From Aliarcobacter sp. (GTDB taxonomy: Bacteria > Campylobacterota > Campylobacteria > Campylobacterales > Arcobacteraceae), in NCBI GenBank assembly GCA_028689025.1, contig JAQTXA010000003.1, positions 173,081 through 237,080 on the forward strand: DNA of 64,000 nucleotides, in the 5' to 3' direction. The notes under the pieces were generated by a model. That model was not told the DNA's origin, made no database searches, and worked only from the letters and a program-made list of their open reading frames with translations. Made by a program: the position numbers and the translations under genes. Below, piece by piece: positions 45,384 to 54,236 of this stretch. The number at the start of each line of letters is the position of its first letter. Positions within the stretch are counted from its first letter, which is position 1.

Positions 45384-45659
45384 CCTTTTAAAATAATTAA
45401 ATTTGAATAATTTTAAGTTACTTTAGAAATAGCTTTATATGGAAAATTTTTCTATGCTTTTTTATCCAACATATTTTACAGAGTTTGATATTGTGAGGGT
45501 GCTATTGGCTTTTTTTCAAAGATAGTGCAAGCAGAAGAAAAAGTCTCTTTTTTGTTTAAGTAATTTATCTTTTGCTTGCAATTGTTTTAGTTCAGCGAGT
45601 AATTTTCTTGTGAATATTTAGATTGATTTTTTATATATCAACATGAAATTCTAAGTTTA
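45384..45659. other. Intergenic region with one imperfect hairpin
   Basis: 276 bp without a convincing gene. 45527-45538 (GCAAGCAGAAGA) pairs with 45568-45579 (TCTTTTGCTTGC) with one mismatch that G-U can fill. This could be a small RNA or leader; no promoter is clear. Nothing else is visible. Confidence 0.3.
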
Positions 45660-45983
45660 TTATCGATCGTGGTTCTTTTTATAGTGACCTTTGTGTTTCC
45701 CATTGTCATGGTGTTCATTATAATTATCTCTATAACCATCTTTATAAGTAACTTCTTTTCTAACTGTATTTGTTTTTTCTTGACTTGAACCAGCTGCTGC
45801 ACCTAATGCTCCACCTGCTCCACCACCAATGATTGCTCCTTCTTTTCCCCCAACAGCAGAACCAACAGCAGAACCAACTCCTGCTCCAATCATACTTCCA
45901 ACTACGGCATTAGTATCAATACTCTGAGCAAATGACAATGTTGCAGTTGTTAATAATGCAAGAATTAAATTAATTTTTTTCAT
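45660..45983 (-). CDS. Glycine-zipper outer-membrane/periplasmic protein
   Basis: 107 residues: signal peptide (MKKINLILALLTTATLSFAQ), then a glycine zipper repeat (MIGAGVGSAVGSAVGGKEG and following GAIIGGGAGGALGAAAG), then a charged tail rich in His, Asn and Lys. Glycine-zipper proteins of this type associate with the outer membrane. The start lies 2 bp after the Rof gene, suggesting it belongs to the lemA operon. Confidence 0.72.
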   Translation of the reverse strand: MKKINLILALLTTATLSFAQSIDTNAVVGSMIGAGVGSAVGSAVGGKEGAIIGGGAGGALGAAAGSSQEKTNTVRKEVTYKDGYRDNYNEHHDNGKHKGHYKKNHDR

Positions 45984-45985
45984 AT

Positions 45986-46255
45986 CTAATCTCCTTTTTT
46001 GCGAATTATACTATAGTTATTATTTGAAAGATTAATTCCGTTAATTTTTAGAATTTTATCCAGTCTAATTTGAGTTCCATCACTTAAGATTAAGAACTCT
46101 TCTTTATTTTTGGTTTTGAAGTCTACTATTATGTCTTCGATACTTTTTTCATTTTCATTATCCATATAGAGGATTTTTGATTTAACTTTTTTTACTGCTA
46201 ATGCTTCTAATTCGTCATAAAATTGACAGCTTACAGTTTTATAAATATCACCCAT
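45986..46255 (-). CDS. rof: Rof-like Rho-binding antiterminator
   Basis: 89 residues that match the Rof/YaeO layout: Y-x-x-x-x-C-x-x-Y-D-E-L-E start (YKTVSCQFYDELEALAV), a beta-strand core, FKTKNKEEFLIL, and GTQIRLDKI. Rof inhibits Rho by blocking its RNA site. Stop of gph abuts this ATG (TAAATG). Called by pattern; a small SH3-like domain is not excluded. Confidence 0.65.
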   Translation of the reverse strand: MGDIYKTVSCQFYDELEALAVKKVKSKILYMDNENEKSIEDIIVDFKTKNKEEFLILSDGTQIRLDKILKINGINLSNNNYSIIRKKGD

Positions 46256-46933
46256 TTAAACACATCTATTTTTTACTATCTCTAATATATCTAAAGGATG
46301 TTTTACAACAAAAGTTGCACCATTTTCCATTAATTCTTCTTCATCTCTAAATCCCCATAAAACACCAATTCCAATCATCTTTGCATTAACAGCTGTTTGC
46401 ATATCAACCATTGTATCACCTACAAAATAAGTCTCTTCACAAGGGCTGTTAAAACTATTTGCAATCATAATTGCTGCACTTGGGTCTGGTTTTTTAGGAA
46501 CATTACATTTTTGCCCATGAATTTGTGGAATATTATATTTTGAAAATAGACTATCCGCATAAGCTAGGGTAAATTCATGGGGTTTATTTGATAAAATCCC
46601 GATGTTATAATCAAGTTTTACAAGCTCATCAAGTAACTCATAAATTCCTTCATAAGGTTTTGTTTTTGCGTGAAGTTTTTGATCATAAATTTCTTTAAAT
46701 CTTTGAGTTACTTTCTCTTTTAATTCATCACTAATCTCTTTATTTAAAGCATTTAATGCATTATCTACTAAAACAGAAATTCCTCCACCTACAAAATATT
46801 TGTAATCATTCATTTCATGAGTTGATAAATCCAACTCTTTTAAAACTTGATTCATACAAACAGCAATGTCTTCAAGAGAATCTATTAAAGTTCCATCTAA
46901 ATCGAATATAATTGTTTTTTTACCAGCCGCCAC
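46256..46933 (-). CDS. gph: HAD phosphatase, phosphoglycolate phosphatase-like
   Basis: 225 residues from GTG 46933: this has a strong SD (GGAGG, 5 nt upstream) inside the Gly-rich tail of the TPM gene and starts directly before KKTIIFDLDGTLIDS. The frame up to 47056 is a shadow of the Gly-rich tail. HAD motifs: DLDGT, the LSNKPHEF region and GDTMVDMQTA. Gph removes 2-phosphoglycolate; the substrate assignment is by similarity. Fourth gene of the lemA operon. Confidence 0.85.
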   Translation of the reverse strand: MAAGKKTIIFDLDGTLIDSLEDIAVCMNQVLKELDLSTHEMNDYKYFVGGGISVLVDNALNALNKEISDELKEKVTQRFKEIYDQKLHAKTKPYEGIYELLDELVKLDYNIGILSNKPHEFTLAYADSLFSKYNIPQIHGQKCNVPKKPDPSAAIMIANSFNSPCEETYFVGDTMVDMQTAVNAKMIGIGVLWGFRDEEELMENGATFVVKHPLDILEIVKNRCV

Positions 46934-47834
46934 TTGCGCCTCCTCCACCAAAACTTCCTCCGCCACCAGAGAATCCACCAAATCCACCACCTGAAGATGA
47001 AGAGGAACCAAAACCTCCAAATCCACCTGAGCTTCTTGAACTATCTGAATAGCCAATTTTAGACAGTTTATCGAAATCTACATCTTTAGTAGTTTTATAA
47101 TTAAATATAAATATTACAACGAACATAATTAGTGCTGCAAATAGGTTATAAGTTGTAAATGCTTGAGACATAATAAAAGTAAAAAAGGCAAAAAATGACG
47201 AAGCCATCGATGATTTTGTAACTTTATAAAAGAATTGACTTTTAGTTTTTCTAGATGCACTATTTGCAACCATTGATAAAAATATTAAAGCAAAAAATCC
47301 TAAAGGAATAAAGGCATTTATTGCTCCATTAAAATCATTACTTTTAACTTTTGCTTGATATTCACCTTTTATTGCTGCTTTTATTTCATTTACGGCTTTT
47401 AAAATTCCTAGTTCATATTGGTTTGCTTTGAAGTTTGGTTTTATTGTGTAGTTTACTATTTCATGGGCAATTTTATCGGTTAATGCACCTTCTAGTCCAT
47501 AACCAACCTCAATTCTTACCTTTTTTTCTTCCATTGAAACTACAAGTAAAACACCATTGTTTTTATCTTTTTGTCCAATTCCCCAAAAACGTCCAAGTTG
47601 ATAAGAGAACTCTTCTATTGTGTAGCCATTTAAAGAGTTTAAAATAACAACAACAATTTGATTTGATGTCTCTTTTTCTTGTTTTTTTAATATACCATCA
47701 ATATCTTTTTTTACATCTGGTGATAATAAATTTGCTTGATCTATTACTCTTCCATCAAGTTTTGGAAAATATTGAGTAATATCAGCATTTAAAAAACTAA
47801 AAATAAATAGTAATGAAATTATGATTTTTTTCAT
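46920..47834 (-). CDS. TPM-domain membrane protein with glycine-rich tail
   Basis: 304 residues: signal peptide (FLFLNADI), a TPM domain (KLDGRVIDQANLLSP, NGVLLVVSMEEKKVRIEVGYGLEGALTD), two membrane helices (about 178-200, 232-256), and a Gly/Ser-rich tail. This layout matches YgcG-type proteins, which pair with LemA. Function unknown. It overlaps the previous TPM gene by 4 bp. Confidence 0.87.
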   Translation of the reverse strand: MKKIIISLLFIFSFLNADITQYFPKLDGRVIDQANLLSPDVKKDIDGILKKQEKETSNQIVVVILNSLNGYTIEEFSYQLGRFWGIGQKDKNNGVLLVVSMEEKKVRIEVGYGLEGALTDKIAHEIVNYTIKPNFKANQYELGILKAVNEIKAAIKGEYQAKVKSNDFNGAINAFIPLGFFALIFLSMVANSASRKTKSQFFYKVTKSSMASSFFAFFTFIMSQAFTTYNLFAALIMFVVIFIFNYKTTKDVDFDKLSKIGYSDSSRSSGGFGGFGSSSSSGGGFGGFSGGGGSFGGGGASGGW

Positions 47835-48448
47835 TGTAACTCGATTACTTCATTTGATAATTCATTTTCATCATTGTCTTGAATTGGGAAATGTTTTATT
47901 AAAATTGCTTTTGAAGTTCTAAGAGCTTTTAAATAACCATTTAAAAAGTCCTCTCTTTTCACATCTTCTGCAAATTCAAAAACTAATTGTTGCCAAAATT
48001 CGTTAGGAATCTCTTCTGATATTTTACTATCAGTTATAACTTTCACATATCTTTCCTCAAGGCTTACAAAAAACATAATGGCTTGTTTTGATTTTGTTCT
48101 ATTTAATCCTAAATTATTAAACTGCTCTTTTGCATATGAAGAGGCTTTTCTATATTTGTAACTTTGTGGAAGAATTTTTAGAATTAAGTTATCAAACTTT
48201 TCAAAAAGTAGATTGATACCTACAAATACTAAAAGTTGATATTCCAATAACTCTAAAGTAGATACTTCTTTTACAAAATATAAAACAAAAGAAATTAAGA
48301 AAACAAAAAACACACTAATCATTAAAGAAGCATATTTATAATTTGAACTTTTCTTTGCAATAACAGCTACAAGTTCCGCAGAACTTAATTTCTCAAGATC
48401 TTCAATCTCTTTTGAAATTTGCTCTTTTTCATTTTCATTTAAAAGCAT
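47831..48448 (-). CDS. TPM-domain protein, second copy
   Basis: 205 residues: an N-terminal coiled segment, two membrane helices (about 40-75), then a TPM fold with KQAIMFFVSLEERYVKVITDSKI. No glycine tail. Belongs to the lemA-TPM-TPM operon, so the two TPM proteins probably work with LemA at the membrane. Role unknown. Confidence 0.83.
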   Translation of the reverse strand: MLLNENEKEQISKEIEDLEKLSSAELVAVIAKKSSNYKYASLMISVFFVFLISFVLYFVKEVSTLELLEYQLLVFVGINLLFEKFDNLILKILPQSYKYRKASSYAKEQFNNLGLNRTKSKQAIMFFVSLEERYVKVITDSKISEEIPNEFWQQLVFEFAEDVKREDFLNGYLKALRTSKAILIKHFPIQDNDENELSNEVIELQ

Positions 48449-49041
48449 TAGAATTTTACTTTTGGAGCTTCTTGCTCAGCTTGACTTGCAGTAAATGTCT
48501 CTTTGATTTGAGCTTCTGGATGAGCAATTGCAGCTACAAGTTTCCCTGGCATTGTTCTTAGTTCTAAATTATAAAGTTTAACTGCTTCAATAAAATCCTT
48601 TCTTGCAACTGTAATTCTATTTTCAGTTCCTTCAAGTTGTGATTGAAGTGCTTGAAAGTTTTCATTTGCTTTTAATTCTGGATATTTTTCAACAACAACC
48701 ATAAGTTTAGATAAAGCACTAGAAAGTCCACTTTGTGCAGCAGAGAATTGTTGCATTGCAGCTGGATTGTTTAAAGTGTCAGCATTTATGTTCATTTGTG
48801 AAACTTTGCTTCTAGCTTCTGTTACTTCAACAAAAGTACTTTTTTCATGTTGAGCATAACCTTTTACAGTTTCAACTAGATTTGGAATCAAATCAGCTCT
48901 TCTTTTATATTGGTTTTGAACTTGAGACCATTTTTCTTTTACATTTTCATCAAGTTTTGGAATATTATTGTAGTTTGTAACTATTATGTAGAACAATGGT
49001 GCAATTATTGCAAGAAGTATAATAATAAAGATTTTTTTCAT
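48448..49041 (-). CDS. LemA family membrane protein
   Basis: 197 residues, one N-terminal membrane helix (about 5-23), then a helical domain with NIPKLDENVKEKWSQVQNQY, YKRRADLIPNLV and VARKDFIEAVKLYN. LemA proteins have an unknown envelope function and occur with TPM proteins, as here. First gene of a six-gene minus-strand operon. Confidence 0.92.
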   Translation of the reverse strand: MKKIFIIILLAIIAPLFYIIVTNYNNIPKLDENVKEKWSQVQNQYKRRADLIPNLVETVKGYAQHEKSTFVEVTEARSKVSQMNINADTLNNPAAMQQFSAAQSGLSSALSKLMVVVEKYPELKANENFQALQSQLEGTENRITVARKDFIEAVKLYNLELRTMPGKLVAAIAHPEAQIKETFTASQAEQEAPKVKF

Positions 49042-49153
49042 ATTTTTTCCTTTTTTAGAATTTTTTACATAGTATAAAAAATATCATTAATTTGATATAA
49101 AGTATGAAAAGAATCAGGTTATTATATTAAGGTGTAATAAACTATAATCACTT

Positions 49154-49173
49154 TTGTGTAAAAACATACACAA
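49154..49173. promoter_or_regulatory. Palindrome downstream of a TATAAT box, before the ALS-like gene
   Basis: TTGTGTA-N6-TACACAA, a perfect 7-bp inverted repeat 5 bp after a TATAAT (49143-49148) and ~100 bp before the gene. The position over the transcription start suggests a repressor site, if this TATAAT is active. The regulator is unknown. Confidence 0.45.
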
Positions 49174-49274
49174 TATTGCGATTTTTTGATAATCGATAAA
49201 ATATAAACGAATTTTCAATGGTTATTAAATATGATTATCAATAAATTTTTTTTAAATCAAATGGAGTATATACG

Positions 49275-50921
49275 ATGAATGCATCAGAATTATTTGTAAA
49301 AGCATTAGAAAACGAAGGTGTTGAATATATATTTGGAATCCCAGGTGAAGAAAATCTTGATTTTCTTGACGCGCTTAGAACTTCAAATATTAAATTAATT
49401 TTAACAAGACATGAGCAAGGTGCTGGATTTATGGCAGCTACTTATGGAAGATTAACAGGAAAAGTTGGAGTTTGTTTATCAACTCTTGGCCCAGGTGCAA
49501 CAAACTTTGCTACAAGTGCTGCTTATGCACAACTTGGTGGAATGCCTATGATGATGATCACAGGTCAAAAACCAATCAAAAAATCAAAACAAGGTAGATT
49601 CCAAATTATTGACATCGTTGGTATGATGAAACCAATGACTAAATATGCAAAACAAGTTGTTAATGGAAATAACATTCCATCAATGGTTAGAGAAGCATTT
49701 AAAATTGCAACTACTGAAAGACCAGGTGCTGTTCATATTGAATTACCTGAAGATATTGCAGCTGAAGAAGTTGAATTTAATATTTATCCAGTAAAACCAT
49801 TTAGATACCCAACAGCTTGTAAAGGTGCAGTAGCAGATGCAATTGAAATGATTCAAAATGCAAAAAGACCACTATTACTTGTAGGTGCTGGTGCAAATAG
49901 AACAAGAATTGGAACAGCTTTAACTGATTTCGTAAATAAAACAGGTATGCCATTTTTCTCTACTCAAATGGGTAAAGGTGTTATTGATGAAAATCATCCA
50001 TTATGTTTATCAACTGCTGCATTATCAAAAGATGACTTTATTCACTGCGCAATTGAAAGAGCTGACTTAATTATCAATGTTGGACATGATGTTATTGAAA
50101 AACCACCATTTTTTATGGAAAATACTCCAGATGCAACAAAAGTTATTCATGTTAACTTCTTCCCATCAGAAGTAGATGATACATATTTCCCTCAATTAGA
50201 CGTTGTTGGTGATATTGCTGGAAGTGTTCAAGAAATGACAGATGCAATTACTCCTCAAGCTCATTGGGATTTTGAATATTATGCAAGAGTTGCTGATGAA
50301 GTTAGAACAAGATTATCTAAATATTTTGGTGATAATAGATTCCCAATTTTACCTCAAAGAGCGGTACGTGCAATTAGACAAACTTTAGCTGCTGAAGATA
50401 TTGTAACACTTGATAATGGTGTTTATAAAATCTGGTTTGCAAGAAACTATAGATGTGCTCAACCAAATACATTATTACTTGATAATGCATTAGCAACTAT
50501 GGGTGCTGGTTTACCTTCTGGTATGGCTGCAAAAATGATTAATCCTGAGAAAAAAGTTGTTGCTGTTTGTGGTGATGGTGGATTCATGATGAACTCTCAA
50601 GAGATGGAAACAGCTGTAAGATTAGGTTTAGACCTTACTGTAATTATCTTAAATGATAATGCATACGGAATGATTAAATGGAAACAAACAGGTATGGGAT
50701 TTGAAACATTTGGTTTAGATTTAGGAAATCCTGATTTTGTTAAATATGCTGAATCTTATGGAGCATCTGGACATAGACCAACTTCAGTTGAAGAATTTGA
50801 AGCAACTTTAGAAAAATGTGTAAATGGTAAAGGTGTTCATTTAATTGACTTAGCAGTTGATTACTCTTTAAATCATTCAATTTTAAATGATTTATTAGCT
50901 AATAAACAATGTTTAATATAA
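49275..50921 (+). CDS. Acetolactate-synthase-like TPP enzyme
   Basis: 548 residues. The catalytic Glu is in RHEQGAGFMA, FGIPGEENLDF the start pattern, and the TPP motif GDGGFMMNSQEMETAVRLGLDLTVIILNDN is intact. The family makes acetolactate from pyruvate; catabolic AlsS and biosynthetic IlvB types are not easily separated here. There is no regulatory subunit (ilvH) next to it. Instead an aldehyde dehydrogenase follows 18 bp downstream, so it may form another acyloin or 2-oxoacid-derived aldehyde. SD GGAG. Confidence 0.82.
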   Translation: MNASELFVKALENEGVEYIFGIPGEENLDFLDALRTSNIKLILTRHEQGAGFMAATYGRLTGKVGVCLSTLGPGATNFATSAAYAQLGGMPMMMITGQKPIKKSKQGRFQIIDIVGMMKPMTKYAKQVVNGNNIPSMVREAFKIATTERPGAVHIELPEDIAAEEVEFNIYPVKPFRYPTACKGAVADAIEMIQNAKRPLLLVGAGANRTRIGTALTDFVNKTGMPFFSTQMGKGVIDENHPLCLSTAALSKDDFIHCAIERADLIINVGHDVIEKPPFFMENTPDATKVIHVNFFPSEVDDTYFPQLDVVGDIAGSVQEMTDAITPQAHWDFEYYARVADEVRTRLSKYFGDNRFPILPQRAVRAIRQTLAAEDIVTLDNGVYKIWFARNYRCAQPNTLLLDNALATMGAGLPSGMAAKMINPEKKVVAVCGDGGFMMNSQEMETAVRLGLDLTVIILNDNAYGMIKWKQTGMGFETFGLDLGNPDFVKYAESYGASGHRPTSVEEFEATLEKCVNGKGVHLIDLAVDYSLNHSILNDLLANKQCLI

Positions 50922-50939
50922 AAATCTAAAAGGTAAAAT

Positions 50940-52331
50940 ATGAGTACAATAGAAGTAACATCACCATTTGACGGAACAGTAGTTGGTACAGTAAAATTTA
51001 GTACATTTGAAGAAGTAGAAAGCGCTATTGATTTAGCACATGCTACTTTTTTAGATACAGCAAATTGGTTACCAAAATATAAAAGAGTTGAGATTTTAGA
51101 AAATGTAATGAAAATTATGTCTTCTCAAGTTGAAGAGCTTACTATTCTTTGCGCAAGTGAAGGTGGAAAGCCTTATATTGACTCAAAAGTTGAAATTTTA
51201 AGAGCTATTAATGGTATTAAAATCGCAATCGAACACCTAAGTGTTTACGAAGGTAAAGAGATTGCAATGGGACATACAAGTACAAGTGCAAATAGAATGG
51301 CTTATACATTTAAAGAACCAATTGGTGTGGTTGCTGCAATTTCTGCATTTAATCACCCATTTAACTTAGCAGTTCACCAAGTTATTCCAGCTCTTGCTGT
51401 TGGTTGTCCAGTTATTATTAGACCTGCAACTCAAACTCCAATGAGTGCAATTAGACTTGTAGAAATTCTTGAAGAAGCAGGACTTCCTAAAGGTTGGGCA
51501 CAAGCAGTTGTTTGTGATAGAAAAGGTGGAGAATTATTAGCAACTTCTACAAAAACTAACTTCTTAACATTTATAGGTTCAGGACCTGTTGGTTGGTACT
51601 TAAACTCAAAAGTAAGTCCAGGTACAAGAGTTGCTCTTGAGCATGGTGGAGTTGCACCTGTTATTGTTGAGCCAGATGCTGATATCGCAGATATGATTCC
51701 AGCACTTGCAAAAGGTGGTTTCTACCATGCTGGTCAAGTTTGTGTATCTGTTCAAAGAATTTATGTTCACGAATCAATTTGTGATGAAGTGGCAACTAAA
51801 TTATCAGCAGCAGCTTCTAAATTAGTTGTTGGTAACCAATTAGATCCAAAAACAGAAGTTGGACCATTAATCAACAATGATGAAGTAAACAGAGTTGAAG
51901 AGTGGGTAAATGATGCAGTTACTAAAGGTGCAACAATTTTAACAGGTGGAAAAAGAATAGGTGCTTCTTGTTTTGAACCAACTGTTATTTTAAATCCTAG
52001 CGAAGATGCAATCGTTTCTCAAAAAGAAGTATTTGGACCAGTTGTTTGTATCTATTCATACAAAACTTTTGATGAAGCAATTTCAAGAGCAAACTCTTTA
52101 GAAGTTTCTTTCCAAGCTGCTGTTTTCACTAAAAATCTTGATTCTGCTTTAAAAGCGGTAAAAAGATTAAATGCAACTGCTGTAATGGTAAATGATCACA
52201 CTGCGTTTAGAGTTGATTGGATGCCATTTGGAGGAGCTAGAGTTTCTGGTCTTGGAATGGGTGGAATTCCTCATTCAATGGAAGAGATGTCAAATGAAAA
52301 AATGATGGTTATCAAATCACCAGTTTTATAA
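50940..52331 (+). CDS. NAD(P)-dependent aldehyde dehydrogenase
   Basis: 463 residues. Active-site Cys in AGQVCVSVQRIYV, Glu in LEHGGVAP (helix), ISAFNHPFNLAVHQV and GSGPVGW coenzyme motifs, and the C-terminal PFGGARVSGLG. It is complete. It follows the ALS-like gene in one operon, and both end at the terminator at 52354. Likely substrate: the aldehyde made by, or feeding, the TPP enzyme (inference). Confidence 0.93.
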   Translation: MSTIEVTSPFDGTVVGTVKFSTFEEVESAIDLAHATFLDTANWLPKYKRVEILENVMKIMSSQVEELTILCASEGGKPYIDSKVEILRAINGIKIAIEHLSVYEGKEIAMGHTSTSANRMAYTFKEPIGVVAAISAFNHPFNLAVHQVIPALAVGCPVIIRPATQTPMSAIRLVEILEEAGLPKGWAQAVVCDRKGGELLATSTKTNFLTFIGSGPVGWYLNSKVSPGTRVALEHGGVAPVIVEPDADIADMIPALAKGGFYHAGQVCVSVQRIYVHESICDEVATKLSAAASKLVVGNQLDPKTEVGPLINNDEVNRVEEWVNDAVTKGATILTGGKRIGASCFEPTVILNPSEDAIVSQKEVFGPVVCIYSYKTFDEAISRANSLEVSFQAAVFTKNLDSALKAVKRLNATAVMVNDHTAFRVDWMPFGGARVSGLGMGGIPHSMEEMSNEKMMVIKSPVL

Positions 52332-52353
52332 TCAACAAAAAGAAAATTATCTA

Positions 52354-52386
52354 AAAGCTAAGGTATAAAAGCCTTAGCTTTTTTTA
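52354..52386 (+). terminator. Intrinsic terminator after the aldehyde dehydrogenase gene
   Basis: Arms AAAGCTAAGG (52354-52363) and CCTTAGCTTT (52372-52381), 8-nt loop, T run after it. Confidence 0.9.
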
Positions 52387-52408
52387 TTTAAAAAAATTAG
52401 GAATTATC

Positions 52409-53056
52409 ATGACTTGGGAAGAAATAATTGAAAATGAAAAACAAAAAGATTACTTTAAAAACTTAAATGAACAAATTGATAAGAAATACGAAAATAGTGT
52501 AGTCTTTCCAGAAAAAGAAAATATCTTTAAAGCTTTTTCTCTTACAAAACTTGACGACTTAAAAGTAGTTATTCTAGGACAAGACCCATATCATGGTTTT
52601 GGACAAGCGCAAGGTTTGTCATTTTCAACTCCAAAAGAGATAAAAAATCCACCTTCAATGGTAAATATTTTAAAAGAGATAAAAGAGGATTTACAAAAAG
52701 ATTCTCTTTGTCTTGATGGAGATTTAACTTTATGGGCAAAAGATGGAGTTTTATTATTAAACACTATTTTAACAGTTGAAGAATCAAAACCAAAATCACA
52801 TCATAATCTTGGTTGGGAAATATTTACAGACAATATAATCAAATACATAAATGACAATAAAGAAAATATTATCTTTTTACTTTGGGGCGCACCTGCAATC
52901 TCCAAATCAAAATTAATTGACACAAACAAACATCATATTTTAAGTGCTCCACATCCAAGTCCACTATCATCTTATAGAGGTTTTTTTGGTTGTAAACACT
53001 TCTCCAAAACAAATGAGATATTAAAAAATTTAGGAAAAAAAGAGATAAACTGGTAA
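52409..53056 (+). CDS. ung: Uracil-DNA glycosylase
   Basis: 215 residues. Catalytic Asp is in GQDPYHGFGQAQGLSFS, later NTILTVE, LLWGAPA, and the leucine-loop HPSPLSSYRGFFGCKHFS. It removes uracil from DNA. Own SD TTAGGA; no operon with the ALDH because a terminator lies between. Confidence 0.96.
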   Translation: MTWEEIIENEKQKDYFKNLNEQIDKKYENSVVFPEKENIFKAFSLTKLDDLKVVILGQDPYHGFGQAQGLSFSTPKEIKNPPSMVNILKEIKEDLQKDSLCLDGDLTLWAKDGVLLLNTILTVEESKPKSHHNLGWEIFTDNIIKYINDNKENIIFLLWGAPAISKSKLIDTNKHHILSAPHPSPLSSYRGFFGCKHFSKTNEILKNLGKKEINW

Positions 53057-53060
53057 TAGT

Positions 53061-53408
53061 TTAGGAAAATACATTTTTGATTCTATTTTTCATTATTGAA
53101 AGGGATAATTTTACTGCTGAATAAATCATTATTCTTGCAGTCTCTTTCCATTCTTTTTTTTCATAACAGGGAGTAGGGCATTTCCTACATCTTGGTTTTA
53201 TCTCATGGGGACAATTTTGAAGTTTTGAAAAAGAGTAATAAATTCCTCTTTGGCATTCATCACATAAATGTAATTCTAAATAAAAAATCTTTGATTGATA
53301 CTCAAGTGTAGTTGTTTTTATTTCAGCATTTTCATGTTTATCTTTACAATAACATTCAAAGAAATTTTTTAGTGTATTTACTTCTTCTTCAAACTTTTTA
53401 TGGGTCAT
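53061..53408 (-). CDS. Nitrous-oxide-stimulated promoter family protein
   Basis: 115 residues with a cysteine-rich centre (LHLCDECQRGIYYS, KLQNCPHEIKPRCRKCPTPCYEKKEW) matching the family of that name. Many cysteines may bind metal. Divergent from an FNR-like regulator gene, sharing a 114-bp region with a perfect FNR-type box. The box would be about 45 bp from the expected minus-strand start (TATTAA at 53462-53467), so the gene may be activated by that regulator. SD AGGA-like is weak. Function unknown. Confidence 0.75.
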   Translation of the reverse strand: MTHKKFEEEVNTLKNFFECYCKDKHENAEIKTTTLEYQSKIFYLELHLCDECQRGIYYSFSKLQNCPHEIKPRCRKCPTPCYEKKEWKETARIMIYSAVKLSLSIMKNRIKNVFS

Positions 53409-53493
53409 ATTTTACTTTCTTTCAAAATTAGGGCAATTTTTATCTTATTTAACTTTACTTTTAATATTTTTACATAAAATACAAAAATAGACC

Positions 53494-53507
53494 TTGATAA
53501 CAATCAA
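53494..53507 (+). promoter_or_regulatory. FNR-type box between the divergent genes
   Basis: TTGATAACAATCAA, a perfect TTGAT-N4-ATCAA palindrome, 16 bp before the regulator's ATG and about 86 bp from the divergent ATG. The second occurrence, at 24210-24223, is before a haemerythrin gene. Confidence 0.78.
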
Positions 53508-53522
53508 TAAAAAGAGATAATT

Positions 53523-54170
53523 ATGGAAAAAGATGGATTGGAAGATTTTTATTTTTTTAGTTTCCTAAAAAAAGAAGAATTAATTAGATTAAAAGAGATA
53601 AGTGTAAAAAAACATTTCAATAAAGGCGAAATACTTTTTTATAAAGGAGATGAAGCAAAATATTTGCATCTGCTAATAAAAGGAATTGCAAAACTTTATA
53701 CCTATGACCACAAAGATAATGAAGTAATAATACATAACTTAATTGCACCCTCATTAATAGCTGAAATTGTAAATTATGAAGAGATGAAATTTCCTGCAAA
53801 TTGTTCATTTGAAACTAGGGCAGAAGTTTTATTAATTGATTATGAGAAATTTAAAAAAGAGTTTTTATTAAAACCAGAGATTTCAATTTTTTTTATTAAA
53901 TCATTAACAAAAAAGATAAAAGCCTTAGAGAGTTTTATAAATTATAATATAAGTTCTAATAGTATAGAAAAAATAGCAAAATTTTTATTTGATAACGAAT
54001 CAATATTAATAAATTTAAAACAAGTAAAAATTGCTCAAATTCTAAATATTACTCCCGAAACGTTTTCAAGAAAACTTGCAAAACTAAAAAATGATAAGAT
54101 TATTCAAAATGAAAAAGGTTATATAAAAATCTTAGACCATGAAAAATTAAAAGATTATATTAGTAATTAA
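53523..54170 (+). CDS. Crp/Fnr-family regulator
   Basis: 215 residues. N-terminal cyclic-nucleotide-binding-like domain (KKHFNKGEILFYKGDEAKYLHLLIKG); C-terminal winged helix with recognition helix ITPETFSRKLAKLK. The E-x-x-S-R pattern is the one FNR uses to read TTGAT. The N-terminal 4Fe-4S cysteines of true FNR are absent (only one Cys in the protein), so the sensed signal is different, perhaps NO or haem. A matching box is adjacent to its own gene. Confidence 0.9.
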   Translation: MEKDGLEDFYFFSFLKKEELIRLKEISVKKHFNKGEILFYKGDEAKYLHLLIKGIAKLYTYDHKDNEVIIHNLIAPSLIAEIVNYEEMKFPANCSFETRAEVLLIDYEKFKKEFLLKPEISIFFIKSLTKKIKALESFINYNISSNSIEKIAKFLFDNESILINLKQVKIAQILNITPETFSRKLAKLKNDKIIQNEKGYIKILDHEKLKDYISN

Positions 54171-54236
54171 TGCTCATTTAAATAATATTTAAAATAATTT
54201 ATATATAATTAATTAAATTATTTTAAAGGAGAATGG

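Noticed and set aside
45625..45645. TTGAT...ATCAA-like inverted pair near the glycine-zipper gene end
   Set aside because: The spacer between the half-sites is 9 nt instead of 4, and it lies downstream of the gene, so it is unlikely to be an FNR box.
46934..47056. N-terminal extension of the gph frame
   Set aside because: It is the shifted-frame shadow of the Gly-rich TPM tail; GTG 46933 has SD GGAGG and precedes the HAD start.
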